Assembly: GCF_900128905.1 (NCBI RefSeq)
Contig: NZ_FQTV01000002.1
Location: 62,001 to 126,000, forward strand
Origin: Bacteroides luti
GTDB lineage: Bacteria; Bacteroidota; Bacteroidia; Bacteroidales; Bacteroidaceae
Length of the DNA stretch: 64,000 nt
Direction of reading: 5' to 3'
The number at the start of each line of letters is the position of its first letter. Position 1 is the first letter of the stretch. The notes below the pieces were generated by a model, which worked only from the letters and a program-made list of their open reading frames with translations, was not told where the DNA came from and did not search any database. The position numbers and the translations under genes are program-made. Below are positions 19,452-27,101 of the stretch, in pieces.

Positions 19452-20252
19452 TCAACATTTAAGGCTAGTTTTACTGGTGCTTTTTTCCATTTTCCCTGAC
19501 TTGTTTTTCTGTAATAGGATGTGGATCCTATTCATCCCCGATGCCAGGTACAATTGTCCTTTACCTAAATCCTTAATAAACTCCATTGTAACAAGTGTAT
19601 TTCCTTCAACAACAATATTATCCAGTTTATTATCTGTTAATTTAGAACTCAAAGTAAATGAACCTTTAGGCGCTTTACTGTAAATATATATTGGATCGCG
19701 CAGCACATTAACAAAATTATTTTTGCCTGCCTCTTTATAAACATTCAGACGAAAACAAAGACTGTCGTAAGTGCATTTGGTTACTTTTATAGAAACGTTA
19801 TGTAAGATAGCCCGTTTCTTAATCTTTAATAGAACTCCCATTTCATATCCTTTTTTATTATCCATGAAACCGGCTTGAAAAAATACCTTGAAATTATTAC
19901 CTAACTTCTTTTCTTTTACACGAATTGGTTTTATTACTACTTCACTCAGGTTAAAGACTTGTGGCTTAAGACTGATAAGATGAGGTTGCTTTTTAAAATC
20001 GGCCATCTTAATGGAAACTGGGGTATATCCTGTATAGGAAAAACGGATAGAATCGTTATCAAATTCTGAACCAACATTTATATTGTAGTGCCCATTTACA
20101 TCTGAAACCGTACCTATATCTTTCCCTACGATACCAATGTTTACGAATTCCAAAGGCTCTTTTTTCTCATTAAGAACATTTCCAGAATATGTTTGGGCAA
20201 ATGTGATAATGGGGAAAATAATTAAGATAATCAGGTTGATAGATCTTTTCAT
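19452..20252 (-). CDS. Secreted protein with carboxypeptidase-like regulatory domain
   Basis: This 266-residue protein has a signal peptide (residues 1-19, ending FAQ) and then a CarboxypepD_reg-like beta-sandwich (about 20-105, SGNVLNEKKEPLEFVNIGI and GTVSDVNGHYNI). The remaining 160 residues are beta-rich and unassigned. Proteins of this layout are common in Bacteroidetes envelopes, usually without a plug or barrel. Here the length excludes a TonB receptor, and the sequence shows no sign of truncation at the C-terminus. The function is unknown; an envelope-associated role is inference from the export signal and domain. Confidence 0.72.
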   Translation of the reverse strand: MKRSINLIILIIFPIITFAQTYSGNVLNEKKEPLEFVNIGIVGKDIGTVSDVNGHYNINVGSEFDNDSIRFSYTGYTPVSIKMADFKKQPHLISLKPQVFNLSEVVIKPIRVKEKKLGNNFKVFFQAGFMDNKKGYEMGVLLKIKKRAILHNVSIKVTKCTYDSLCFRLNVYKEAGKNNFVNVLRDPIYIYSKAPKGSFTLSSKLTDNKLDNIVVEGNTLVTMEFIKDLGKGQLYLASGMNRIHILLQKNKSGKMEKSTSKTSLKC

Positions 20253-20446
20253 TTAGAGTTATTCATTTGTTTATGTAGTGTTTTATTTTAATCATTTAAT
20301 TTGATAGTGTAAATGTATATCTTTTTTAAAGCTGTGTACAAATATGTTTCGAAAATTTAATTTATTTGTTAATTTTTTATCTCTAAATAACAAATTAAAT
20401 AGTTTTTATTAATCAAAACCTAAAGTACGATTAGCAAAAAAACATC

Positions 20447-20454
20447 TATCTTTG
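20447..20454 (+). promoter_or_regulatory. -7 promoter element before a GNAT gene
   Basis: TATCTTTG matches the Bacteroidetes -7 consensus TAnnTTTG and lies 26 bases before the ATG at 20480. No clear TTG is present at the expected -33 position, so the promoter is probable but incomplete. Confidence 0.5.
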
Positions 20455-20479
20455 GACTTCAAATACCAGTTATCGAATT

Positions 20480-20977
20480 ATGAATCAATTGAAATTTGTA
20501 GAAATAGAAGAGGAAGATCTTACTTTCGTAAAGGAAATGTATGATTACTACACGCTTAATACTACTGTTGTTTATTCTATAGATCCTGTTCCGATGGAGG
20601 ATATAAGGAGTTTTGTTCCTGTAAAAGATCCTCTTTACCGTTCCTTTATGCTTTTAACTCCCGAGGGAGAAAAATGTGGCTTCTGTTATTTTAATAAGTT
20701 CAAGCCACGAGCTGCATTTAGTGTATCAGTTGAAATTACAATTTACCTTAAACCCGGGTTCGAAGGCAGAGGATATGGAACAGAAGCTTTACTGAGACTT
20801 GAAGACTATGTACGCGAAGGAGGGTTTACAAATATTGTTGCACTGATTTCCGGCGATAACATGGTTAGCCGCCATTTGTTTGAGAAGTGTGGTTATACCT
20901 GCAGTGGGAATTTGAAGAACGTGGCCCGTAAATTTGACCAATACCTGGATTTAATGTTTTATCAGAAAGAGGTCTAG
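20480..20977 (+). CDS. GNAT-family N-acetyltransferase (phosphinothricin/RimJ-like)
   Basis: This 165-residue cytoplasmic protein has a GNAT fold. The acetyl-CoA loop is LKPGFEGRGYGTEALLRLED (about residues 93-112), followed by FTNIVALISGDNMVSRHLFEKCGY, which resembles the phosphinothricin acetyltransferase group of the family (ISGDNxxSxxLxEKxGF). The N-terminal part, with YDYYTLNTTVVYSIDPVP, also resembles that group (NTTVT/ASF-like). The natural substrate cannot be read from sequence; amino acids or their analogues are typical in the group. The second GNAT gene starts 57 bases downstream and may be co-transcribed. Confidence 0.82.
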   Translation: MNQLKFVEIEEEDLTFVKEMYDYYTLNTTVVYSIDPVPMEDIRSFVPVKDPLYRSFMLLTPEGEKCGFCYFNKFKPRAAFSVSVEITIYLKPGFEGRGYGTEALLRLEDYVREGGFTNIVALISGDNMVSRHLFEKCGYTCSGNLKNVARKFDQYLDLMFYQKEV

Positions 20978-21034
20978 TCCTCATTTTATCAGATACCTGA
21001 AATAAAGCATATAAATAACAATCTTTGCTTAGTT

Positions 21035-21457
21035 ATGGAAATAAGAGTAATAAATAATTGTGATGGCATCGACTTCTCTGAAGTAGTAGAAATATTAAAA
21101 GCTGTAGGTATGAGATATCATGCCCCTGAAGTTCAGGAAAAAGCTTTTCGAAATAGTGCCTCAACAGTTTTTATATTCCACAAAGAGACATTGGTTGGAT
21201 TCGCACGAGCTATCAGTGATGGTGTTTTACAGGCTGCGGTATATGATGTAGCTATTCATCCATCCTATCAAGGTAAAGGATTGGGCAAAATACTTATTGA
21301 AAATTTAAAGGAACAACTTTCTGGTTACAATCTCATTTTATATGCTTCTCCAGGCAAAGAAGAATTTTATAAAAGAAGTGGTTTCAGTAAAATGCTTACA
21401 GGCATGGCTTATTTCCAGGATGCTGATAGCAAAAGAGAAAAAGGCTTTATTGAATAA
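21035..21457 (+). CDS. GNAT-family N-acetyltransferase (short)
   Basis: This 140-residue GNAT protein has an acetyl-CoA-binding segment IHPSYQGKGLGKILIENL (about residues 75-92) and the C-terminal FYKRSGFSKMLTGMAYF. The size and layout resemble the small single-domain acetyltransferases often annotated only as GNAT. It lies behind a second, unrelated GNAT gene. The last 12 residues are charged and probably disordered. No signal peptide is present. The substrate is unknown. Confidence 0.8.
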   Translation: MEIRVINNCDGIDFSEVVEILKAVGMRYHAPEVQEKAFRNSASTVFIFHKETLVGFARAISDGVLQAAVYDVAIHPSYQGKGLGKILIENLKEQLSGYNLILYASPGKEEFYKRSGFSKMLTGMAYFQDADSKREKGFIE

Positions 21458-22086
21458 AAGTGATCTTTTGAAAATACTAATTGTGTTTTTGATTAAAGAA
21501 TAAAAGATATGGGGCTGTCCAAAAATTATATGCTCCCGAAAATTAGACAAAAAAACTTTCGGGATCATTTCAAAAGTAGAATTGCCATGTTTTCAAAGTA
21601 TGAGAAGCTGCTAAAATATAGAAATTTGTTATAGTATTACCAGGCCTTTTATATGTAATCTATTCTTAACTTTAGTTCTAATATTTTACATATTTAATTT
21701 ATTGTTCTAAATGGTTATATATGAAGTGGATACTTTTAATAGATTAATGGTATAAATAGCTTTTTTTACTTTGTGAGAGCATTTTATTGGATTTGTTTGT
21801 AATATTATATAAAAATGCTCGAATTTTAGTTCTTTTTTATCCCTCTATATAGTGCTTAAAATCAACCATGAAACACTTTTTAACTCGTTCTTCCTATTTA
21901 TCAGGGAAACTATAAAGGAAGTTTTCTGACAATCCGTTTTACTTTTTAAGCTAATTACTTGATTATAAGCTGCGGGCTTTTTTATTTCACCCCCTATAAA
22001 TACAGAAAAAAGAAGAATAATTCCGCGCATATAAAAGAGGGTACCCTTTTGGGATACCCTCATACCTTTGCAAATTTATTTTTTCT
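21458..22086. other. Gene-free stretch with hairpins and a possible insertion-sequence end
   Basis: These 629 AT-rich bases show no credible gene. Three structures stand out. TCCCGAAA (21534-21541) pairs with TTTCGGGA (21557-21564), in a stretch beginning GGGGCTGTCC at 21511 that is reminiscent of an insertion-sequence end, although no transposase or matching end is present. GAGCATTTTAT (21777-21787) pairs with ATAAAAATGCTC (21809-21820). The terminator of the yceI gene lies at 22037-22061. An ORF on the minus strand (22063-21845) runs through that terminator and is probably spurious. Confidence 0.4.
22037..22061 (-). terminator. Intrinsic terminator of the yceI gene
   Basis: On the minus strand, GAGGGTATCCC and its near-complement form a stem around AAAA. 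It is followed by CTCTTTTAT and sits 26 bases beyond the yceI stop. GAGGGTA at 22037-22043 pairs with TACCCTC at 22055-22061. Confidence 0.68.
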
Positions 22087-22662
22087 TTAGTCTTTACTAA
22101 ATTCAAGATCGGCTACGATTTTTACATTATCACTGATCATTGCATTACCAAACTTAGAACCTAAGTTGTAATTTGAACGTTTTACAACTCCGGTAACTTT
22201 GAAGCCATAAACTTTCTTTTGGTTCATGGGGTTAGTTACTTCACCAAAATAAACTACATCCAGAGTTATGAATTTAGTAATACCGTGCATGGTTAGGTTT
22301 CCCATTAATTTGAATTTATTATTCGTGATCTTTTTATGTGATGTACTAACAAAAGTAAGTGTGGGATACTTTTCTGCATCAAAGAAATCTGCACTTTTTA
22401 GGTGTTTATCTCTTGCTTCAATGTCGGTATTGATACTTCCTATTTGAGCTGTTACATCAATTTTCAAATCACTCAAGTCGGTTTTTTCAGATTTAACTTT
22501 AACGCTGAAATCAGTAAAGCGGCCGCTGACTTCGGATATGGTCATATGCTTAACCGTGAAGCCTAAACGAGAATGTGCAGGATCGTTACTCCATGATTGC
22601 TGTGCATAACTTGCTACACAGAAGACTAACATCATTGCTAATGATAGAAATAACTTTTTCAT
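22087..22662 (-). CDS. YceI-family periplasmic protein
   Basis: This 191-residue protein has a signal peptide (residues 1-20, ending SYAQQ) and one YceI domain, a lipocalin-like beta-barrel that binds long-chain isoprenoids or amphiphiles in characterised relatives. The family motifs are DPAHSRLGFTVKHMTISEVSGRF (in part, residues 27-49), LKSADFFDAEKYPTLTFVST (about 86-105) and a C-terminal beta-rich half. A -7 element TATATTTG lies upstream on the minus strand (22696-22689). It is followed by its own terminator and so is probably monocistronic. The ligand and role are unknown; stress or quinone-related functions have been suggested for relatives. Confidence 0.87.
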   Translation of the reverse strand: MKKLFLSLAMMLVFCVASYAQQSWSNDPAHSRLGFTVKHMTISEVSGRFTDFSVKVKSEKTDLSDLKIDVTAQIGSINTDIEARDKHLKSADFFDAEKYPTLTFVSTSHKKITNNKFKLMGNLTMHGITKFITLDVVYFGEVTNPMNQKKVYGFKVTGVVKRSNYNLGSKFGNAMISDNVKIVADLEFSKD

Positions 22663-22829
22663 AACTTCTGTTTTTAATAATTTAATACCAAATATAACGC
22701 ACTAGATGTTAGATTGTTCATTCTCACTAAATTAGATTAAGATTAAATCATAAGGTAATTGCTTATAGAACCTTTCGTGGACAGAATAAATAAAAGCAGC
22801 AGTTAAGAGTATAATAAGTGTTATAACAA

Positions 22830-22863
22830 AAAGCCCTCTATACTTCAAAGTATAGAGGGCTTT
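22830..22863 (-). terminator. Intrinsic terminator after the 44-residue gene
   Basis: AAAGCCCTCTATACTT (22830-22845) and AAGTATAGAGGGCTTT (22848-22863) are perfectly complementary over 16 bases around a two-base loop. On the minus strand the stem is followed by a T run (GGGCTTTTTG). It lies 24 bases beyond the stop of the small gene at 22887-23021. Confidence 0.78.
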
Positions 22864-22886
22864 CATTTTATTTATTACAAGAAGAG

Positions 22887-23021
22887 TTATTTTACTCTTC
22901 GATTTTGCTGGTTATTAGCCTTTGCGGGTCTGGATTTACCAATTCTTTTTCCTGTTGGCGCTACTTTCTTGCCATTCTTTCTTGGAACGGCAGGAGCTGG
23001 TTTTTCAGGTGTTGTTTTCAT
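22887..23021 (-). CDS. Small, highly basic 44-residue protein
   Basis: This short frame runs from an ATG at 23021 to TAA at 22887. The product begins MKTTPEKPAPAVPRKNGKK and ends ANNQQNRRVK, with about a dozen Lys and Arg and only one acidic residue, plus Pro/Ala-rich linker-like sequence. It has no signal peptide or membrane segment. It lies 24 bases after the YhcH-family gene on the same strand and is followed after 24 bases by a perfect intrinsic terminator, which is the layout expected of the last gene of an operon. The composition suggests a nucleic-acid- or ribosome-binding peptide, which is inference. I do not recognise a family. Confidence 0.55.
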   Translation of the reverse strand: MKTTPEKPAPAVPRKNGKKVAPTGKRIGKSRPAKANNQQNRRVK

Positions 23022-23045
23022 TTTTATCTATTGTTTGAGAAATTC

Positions 23046-23666
23046 TCAGTCGGCAATATAGGCAATCTTCACAACGATCTTTCTACCGGTAGTTTCTTTT
23101 CCGGAAGTCCAGATAGAAGCTTTGTGTAACTCGCCCGGGAAAAGAAGGAAGAACTTCTTGCCTGTTAGTTTATAATATTTAATCTTATCTCCGGTGTAGT
23201 GAACATTATCTTTTTTCTCATTATAAGGTACTTCTTCTTTTGCATCCTTTAAAGAGATTAATCCCATCAGTTCAGCATTGTTAACCATGTACTGCAAATC
23301 AATGTATTTTTTGTGTGCTTCGATAAGAACTTTGTCAGGTGATTTAGATTTTGAATCGGATACATTAACAAAGCAACGGTTGCCGTCAATTTCATATCTT
23401 CCTACAGGCATGTTAGCCAAATCTTTTTCTTTCAGGAATTTGAAAATCTTTTCCCACATAGCTTTATCTTTGTGGTACTGAGTAGCAAATTTCACGTAGT
23501 CTGTAGTTTTATCAGGGACGATGTCCAGACCGTTAGCCCATTCTCTTGCATTTACCCATTTCTTAGCACTTTTTTTAGTCCATTCAGTTTGTGCTGAAAC
23601 TGTGGAAACCATGGCCAGACAAAGCATTGCAATAGCTGCTATTCTGGTAAAAATACTTTTTCTCAT
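23046..23666 (-). CDS. Secreted YhcH/YjgK/YiaL-family protein
   Basis: This 206-residue protein has a clear signal peptide (residues 1-25, ending VSAQT) before a YhcH/YjgK/YiaL cupin-like domain (about 40-205). Family motifs include EAHKKYIDLQYMV (about 120-132), the acidic/aromatic stretch around YNEKKDN, and FFLLFPGELHKASIW (about 175-189), with the metal-binding His and Glu of the cupin barrel apparently intact. Classical members are cytoplasmic and act in sugar-acid or sialic-acid metabolism, some as anomerases, so export to the periplasm is notable. A -7 element TATCTTTG lies upstream (23703-23696, minus strand). The small basic gene follows, probably on the same transcript. Confidence 0.83.
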   Translation of the reverse strand: MRKSIFTRIAAIAMLCLAMVSTVSAQTEWTKKSAKKWVNAREWANGLDIVPDKTTDYVKFATQYHKDKAMWEKIFKFLKEKDLANMPVGRYEIDGNRCFVNVSDSKSKSPDKVLIEAHKKYIDLQYMVNNAELMGLISLKDAKEEVPYNEKKDNVHYTGDKIKYYKLTGKKFFLLFPGELHKASIWTSGKETTGRKIVVKIAYIAD

Positions 23667-23752
23667 ATTTATTGTTTCTAATATTATTTTGCTGACAAAG
23701 ATAAATTAAAAAAATAGTGCACCTTGATTTTACTAATATTAATTCTGCTCTT

Positions 23753-25261
23753 TTATTCTTCTCTGTAATATGATTCCAGGAAAAGGCGGGCTATAAAGTC
23801 CCAATTCTCATGAAGCAGTTTCTTTCCATGTTCCTGACCAAGTTCGCTCTTTATCTGAGCATCGGGTAAACGACCGCTGTTCTCCAGATATTTCAGCAAA
23901 TCCACAGGGCATTGTTCTTGTACTGTAAATAAGTCGAGTGCTCCTTCGATAGCTTTTTCTTCATTATACATTGGATTACGTTCGTCTTTCACATATTCGG
24001 CAATATCCGGAGCTATAAGCATTCCTTTTGGATTGGCATAGAGTATAAAGTTTTGGAATGCCTTTAGATCGGGCATCATGTTATCATCATTGTCTTCCCA
24101 TTTCAATCCATTGATGAAAAACTCTTTCAGATCATCGTAAGATGAAAAGTACATTAGCGGCTCGCCTTGACTGGCTTCGGTAAAGATGGTGTAAACCGGA
24201 TCTACTGCTTTTATCTCTTTCACATCTGAAGCTGCCGGGCGTATATCTTCGTCGTCATTCAACTTACGAATAGAGAATTTTCCGAAGAACCACCATTCAT
24301 TATTGTAGTATGCACAGCTCACAGTAATAACTGTTTTCCACGGAATAAGAACCGATGAGTCGGCTATGGCCTCTTTTGTTACATCAATCTCACGGCCATT
24401 GGCTAAGGAACGAATCTTTATGTGTGAATTACTTTTCTCGATGATATAAAACTCTTCACGATCAATAAACTCGAAATGATCGAAATAATCTTTATAAGGA
24501 TGATTGGAACCGGCAATAGCAGAAAACCATTCGTTAATCTGCAATGCAAGTGGCCCGCAAGGATCCGAGAACATTAGTCGGTTTACGGCATCGTGCACTA
24601 TTGCGTTTCTGTCTTTATCAGATGCTTTAGGATAATGTTTGTGTACTTGATCGATAATAGTATTTATAGGCTCTTCGTTACAAGGGGCAAGTAGATAAGA
24701 TTGAAAAAACAGCCATTCGGCATCATTCGCAAAAGCCGGAAATTTATGATAGTCTTTGTTTTCAAACGAAAAGAAATCGGTCATAAAAGTATTTTCCGGA
24801 GCAGTTTCGAATTCACCATCAAGCAAATTATATATTTCTTTTGCGAGTTTTATTAAAGATGGCTCTTCCGGATTTATAAACTCTTCCTTGTCATTTCCTA
24901 CGTATAGCTGAATATTAAGCCATAGCAGAAAAGCTACATCTTCCAGATTAATTTCGTCTTCGTAATAATCAGACGATAGAGGGTAGAATGGAAGATATTT
25001 GCCATATATCTCTTTATGTTTTGTAATAAATGCTCTCCAAAGTCCTTCCTGTGAAATTACATCTTCAAAGTAAGCGGCAAGGTGGCAACTTATTGCCTGT
25101 TTTATGTCACTGTTCAGGCTAAAACTGGTGGCCGACTGATTAATAATTTTCAGAATATCGTTAGCAATGTCAATATAATATTGATCGGTTTCTGCCATGC
25201 GATTATAAGGATGCAGTGCAAGCCAGTCTTGCATATAAATTGTTGATGTGTTTGCTTTCAT
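23753..25261 (-). CDS. Conserved cytoplasmic protein of unknown function (DUF3843-like)
   Basis: From the ATG at 25261 this is a 502-residue soluble protein without signal peptide, beginning MKANTSTIYMQDWLALHPY. The opening (IYMQDWLALHPYNRMAETDQYYIDIAND) resembles, from memory, Bacteroidales proteins annotated DUF3843; this needs checking. The middle has acidic and aromatic segments, and the C-terminus (about 390-500) is rich in Asp and Glu. The frame stays open upstream to 25720, but that extension would overlap pabB on the other strand and a -7 element TATATTTG (25301-25294) lies just before 25261, so the shorter start is right. The function is unknown. Confidence 0.7.
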   Translation of the reverse strand: MKANTSTIYMQDWLALHPYNRMAETDQYYIDIANDILKIINQSATSFSLNSDIKQAISCHLAAYFEDVISQEGLWRAFITKHKEIYGKYLPFYPLSSDYYEDEINLEDVAFLLWLNIQLYVGNDKEEFINPEEPSLIKLAKEIYNLLDGEFETAPENTFMTDFFSFENKDYHKFPAFANDAEWLFFQSYLLAPCNEEPINTIIDQVHKHYPKASDKDRNAIVHDAVNRLMFSDPCGPLALQINEWFSAIAGSNHPYKDYFDHFEFIDREEFYIIEKSNSHIKIRSLANGREIDVTKEAIADSSVLIPWKTVITVSCAYYNNEWWFFGKFSIRKLNDDEDIRPAASDVKEIKAVDPVYTIFTEASQGEPLMYFSSYDDLKEFFINGLKWEDNDDNMMPDLKAFQNFILYANPKGMLIAPDIAEYVKDERNPMYNEEKAIEGALDLFTVQEQCPVDLLKYLENSGRLPDAQIKSELGQEHGKKLLHENWDFIARLFLESYYREE

Positions 25262-25346
25262 CTCTTTTTCTTTAGAATAATTGTAGTAGCCTACAAATAT
25301 AATCAGATTCTGAAAGATAAATAGATATCTTTTATTTTTGTTTTTA

Positions 25347-25354
25347 TAATTTTG
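25347..25354 (+). promoter_or_regulatory. -7 element immediately before pabB
   Basis: TAATTTTG matches the consensus TAnnTTTG but ends only six bases before the pabB ATG at 25361. Transcription from it would start at or within a few bases of the start codon, giving a leaderless or nearly leaderless message. No good -33 TTG is present. Confidence 0.4.
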
Positions 25355-25360
25355 CACCCT

Positions 25361-26341
25361 ATGATTGAGTATGAAGCAAATTTGGTTTGCAAGAAGATGA
25401 ATGAGGCCGGAAGAAAACGGGTTCCTTTTCTCTTTGGTGTAGATTTTGAAATGACTAAAGGTTTCTTTTTCGAGAGCCCGATGGAGCAAAATAGTGTGCT
25501 TTTTTCTTTGGAAGGACATTCTAATCACTCTGAAGCTGAGCAGAATAGCTCTGTTCTTCCCTTGTTGATAAAGAAGCCCGAAAGCTATGAAAACTATTTT
25601 TCTAAATTTCAGATAGTTCATTCTGCTCTGAAAAAAGGGAATTCTTTTCTGCTGAACCTGACAGAAAAGACTGCTATTGAGTGCAACCTTACTCTGGAAG
25701 ATATTTATTTGCGGAGTCATGCGCTTTATAAGATTCTTGTTCCCGATAAATTTGTTTGTTTCTCTCCCGAGACGTTTGTGAAGATATCATCTTCGGGTGA
25801 AATATTGTCTTATCCAATGAAAGGAACAATAGATGCTTCTCTTCCCGATGCAGAGGAACAATTGCTGAATGATTATAAGGAAACCTGCGAACATAACACG
25901 ATTGTTGATTTGATTCGTAATGACCTGAGTATTGTGGCAGACCATGTACAGGTACGAAAATTCAGATATGTTGATGTGTTAGAAACAAATCAGAAGAAGT
26001 TGTTGCAAACAAGCTCAGAGATTTGTGGTATGCTTTCCGGCAATTATCACGAATGGTTGGGAAGTATAATTTTTGATATGCTCCCTGCCGGCTCAATATC
26101 CGGCGCACCGAAACGATCTACGGTGAATACTATTCGTAAGGCAGAAAAGATAAATCGGGGTTACTATACCGGAGTCTTTGGATATTACGATGGCGAAACG
26201 CTGGATAGTGCCGTGATGATTCGTTATATTGAAAAAGAAAACGGGAACTATTATTTCAGGAGTGGGGGAGGAATTACTGTGAACAGTAATCCGGAAGAAG
26301 AATATCAGGAAGTACTGGATAAAATATATTTGCCATTATGA
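25361..26341 (+). CDS. pabB: Aminodeoxychorismate synthase component I
   Basis: This chorismate-binding enzyme of folate synthesis converts chorismate, with ammonia from a glutaminase partner, to 4-amino-4-deoxychorismate. From the ATG at 25361 it is 326 residues, shorter than E. coli PabB (about 450) but typical of Bacteroidetes forms lacking most of the N-terminal domain. Conserved features are HNTIVDLIRNDLS (about 181-193), LPAGSISGAPK (about 244-254), GYYTGVFGYYDG and FRSGGGITVNSNPEEEY near the C-terminus. A TTG at 25352 could add three residues. The stop overlaps the pabC start by four bases. Confidence 0.92.
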   Translation: MIEYEANLVCKKMNEAGRKRVPFLFGVDFEMTKGFFFESPMEQNSVLFSLEGHSNHSEAEQNSSVLPLLIKKPESYENYFSKFQIVHSALKKGNSFLLNLTEKTAIECNLTLEDIYLRSHALYKILVPDKFVCFSPETFVKISSSGEILSYPMKGTIDASLPDAEEQLLNDYKETCEHNTIVDLIRNDLSIVADHVQVRKFRYVDVLETNQKKLLQTSSEICGMLSGNYHEWLGSIIFDMLPAGSISGAPKRSTVNTIRKAEKINRGYYTGVFGYYDGETLDSAVMIRYIEKENGNYYFRSGGGITVNSNPEEEYQEVLDKIYLPL

Positions 26342-26946
26342 GTGAACAAGTGCAATTTTTAGAAACAGTTAAGGTGGTGAACGGAGAGTTTATTCATTCT
26401 GAATACAATCTTCAAAGGATGAAGCAAACCATGAACGACATCTTCCGAGCCTCCGTACCGGATACGTTTTTCAAGGACATTATTATTCCCGAACCAATGA
26501 AGCGCGGTGTGGTGAAATGCCGTATTCTGTATGGCAAATCTATTGATGAAGTGGAGTTTCAGCATTATACATGCCGTAAAGTTGCATCTTTAAAGCTGGT
26601 TGATGGCAAGGATATTGATTATTCCCGAAAGTATGCCGATAGAAGTTCATTGCTGGGGCTTCTTCATGAAAAAGGTGAATGTGATGATATTCTTATTGTT
26701 CAGAATGGAAAGATTACAGATACCAGTTACAGCAATGTGGTGCTGAGCGACGGAACCGGATACTATACCCCGAAGACGTATCTATTGAATGGCACCTGCC
26801 GCCAACGGCTTATGGCCGAGGGTAAAATAACTCCGATTGATATATCGGTTGATGATTTATTCTCTTTTAAAGAACTCTTTCTCATTAATGCTATGCTCGA
26901 TTTAGAGGATAAAGTTACTGTCCCTGTATGCAATATTATGCGTTGA
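26338..26946 (+). CDS. pabC: Aminotransferase class IV, likely aminodeoxychorismate lyase
   Basis: This 202-residue PLP-fold class IV protein begins at the ATG overlapping the pabB stop. It is short for the family (branched-chain aminotransferases are about 300), which fits a compact aminodeoxychorismate lyase that makes 4-aminobenzoate. Family features include KCRILYG (about 60-66), a Lys after VDGKDIDYSRKYADRS (the PLP Lys is probably in this stretch), and TDTSYSNVVLSDGTGYYTPKTYLLNGTCR (residues about 124-152). The pabB-pabC coupling supports the assignment. The gene is followed by two stem-loops at 26973-27052. Confidence 0.85.
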   Translation: MSEQVQFLETVKVVNGEFIHSEYNLQRMKQTMNDIFRASVPDTFFKDIIIPEPMKRGVVKCRILYGKSIDEVEFQHYTCRKVASLKLVDGKDIDYSRKYADRSSLLGLLHEKGECDDILIVQNGKITDTSYSNVVLSDGTGYYTPKTYLLNGTCRQRLMAEGKITPIDISVDDLFSFKELFLINAMLDLEDKVTVPVCNIMR

Positions 26947-26972
26947 AATAGTATTGGTCTATAAAATAAAAA

Positions 26973-27052
26973 CCATTCGCCAATAAATTTTATCCATTGG
27001 TGAATGGTTTCTTATTTATTGCCCAATAAATTGTCGGGCATTGGGCAATAAA
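26973..27052. repeat. Two consecutive stem-loops built from CCAAT-type decamers
   Basis: CCATTCGCCAAT (26973-26984) pairs with ATTGGTGAATGG (26996-27007) with one G-T pair. TTTATTGCCCAAT (27015-27027) then pairs perfectly with ATTGGGCAATAAA (27040-27052). They lie between convergent pabC and araC genes and may terminate both. The same decamers recur near 38209, 42266-42339, 54061 and 59369. Confidence 0.65.
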
Positions 27053-27101
27053 TTGAAGTTACGGCTCTTTAGCTATATTCTGTTCAAAATGAACTGTTTT
27101 A

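Noticed and set aside
21511..21564. Insertion-sequence end
   Set aside because: GGGGCTGTCC followed by a hairpin recalls insertion-sequence ends, but there is no second end, target duplication or transposase.
21845..22063. Minus-strand open frame in the gap before yceI
   Set aside because: It runs through the yceI terminator, has no ribosome-binding context and no recognisable sequence.
23753..25720. Longer start for the DUF3843-like protein
   Set aside because: The extra 153 residues overlap pabB on the opposite strand, look unlike the family and lie upstream of a promoter element at 25294-25301.
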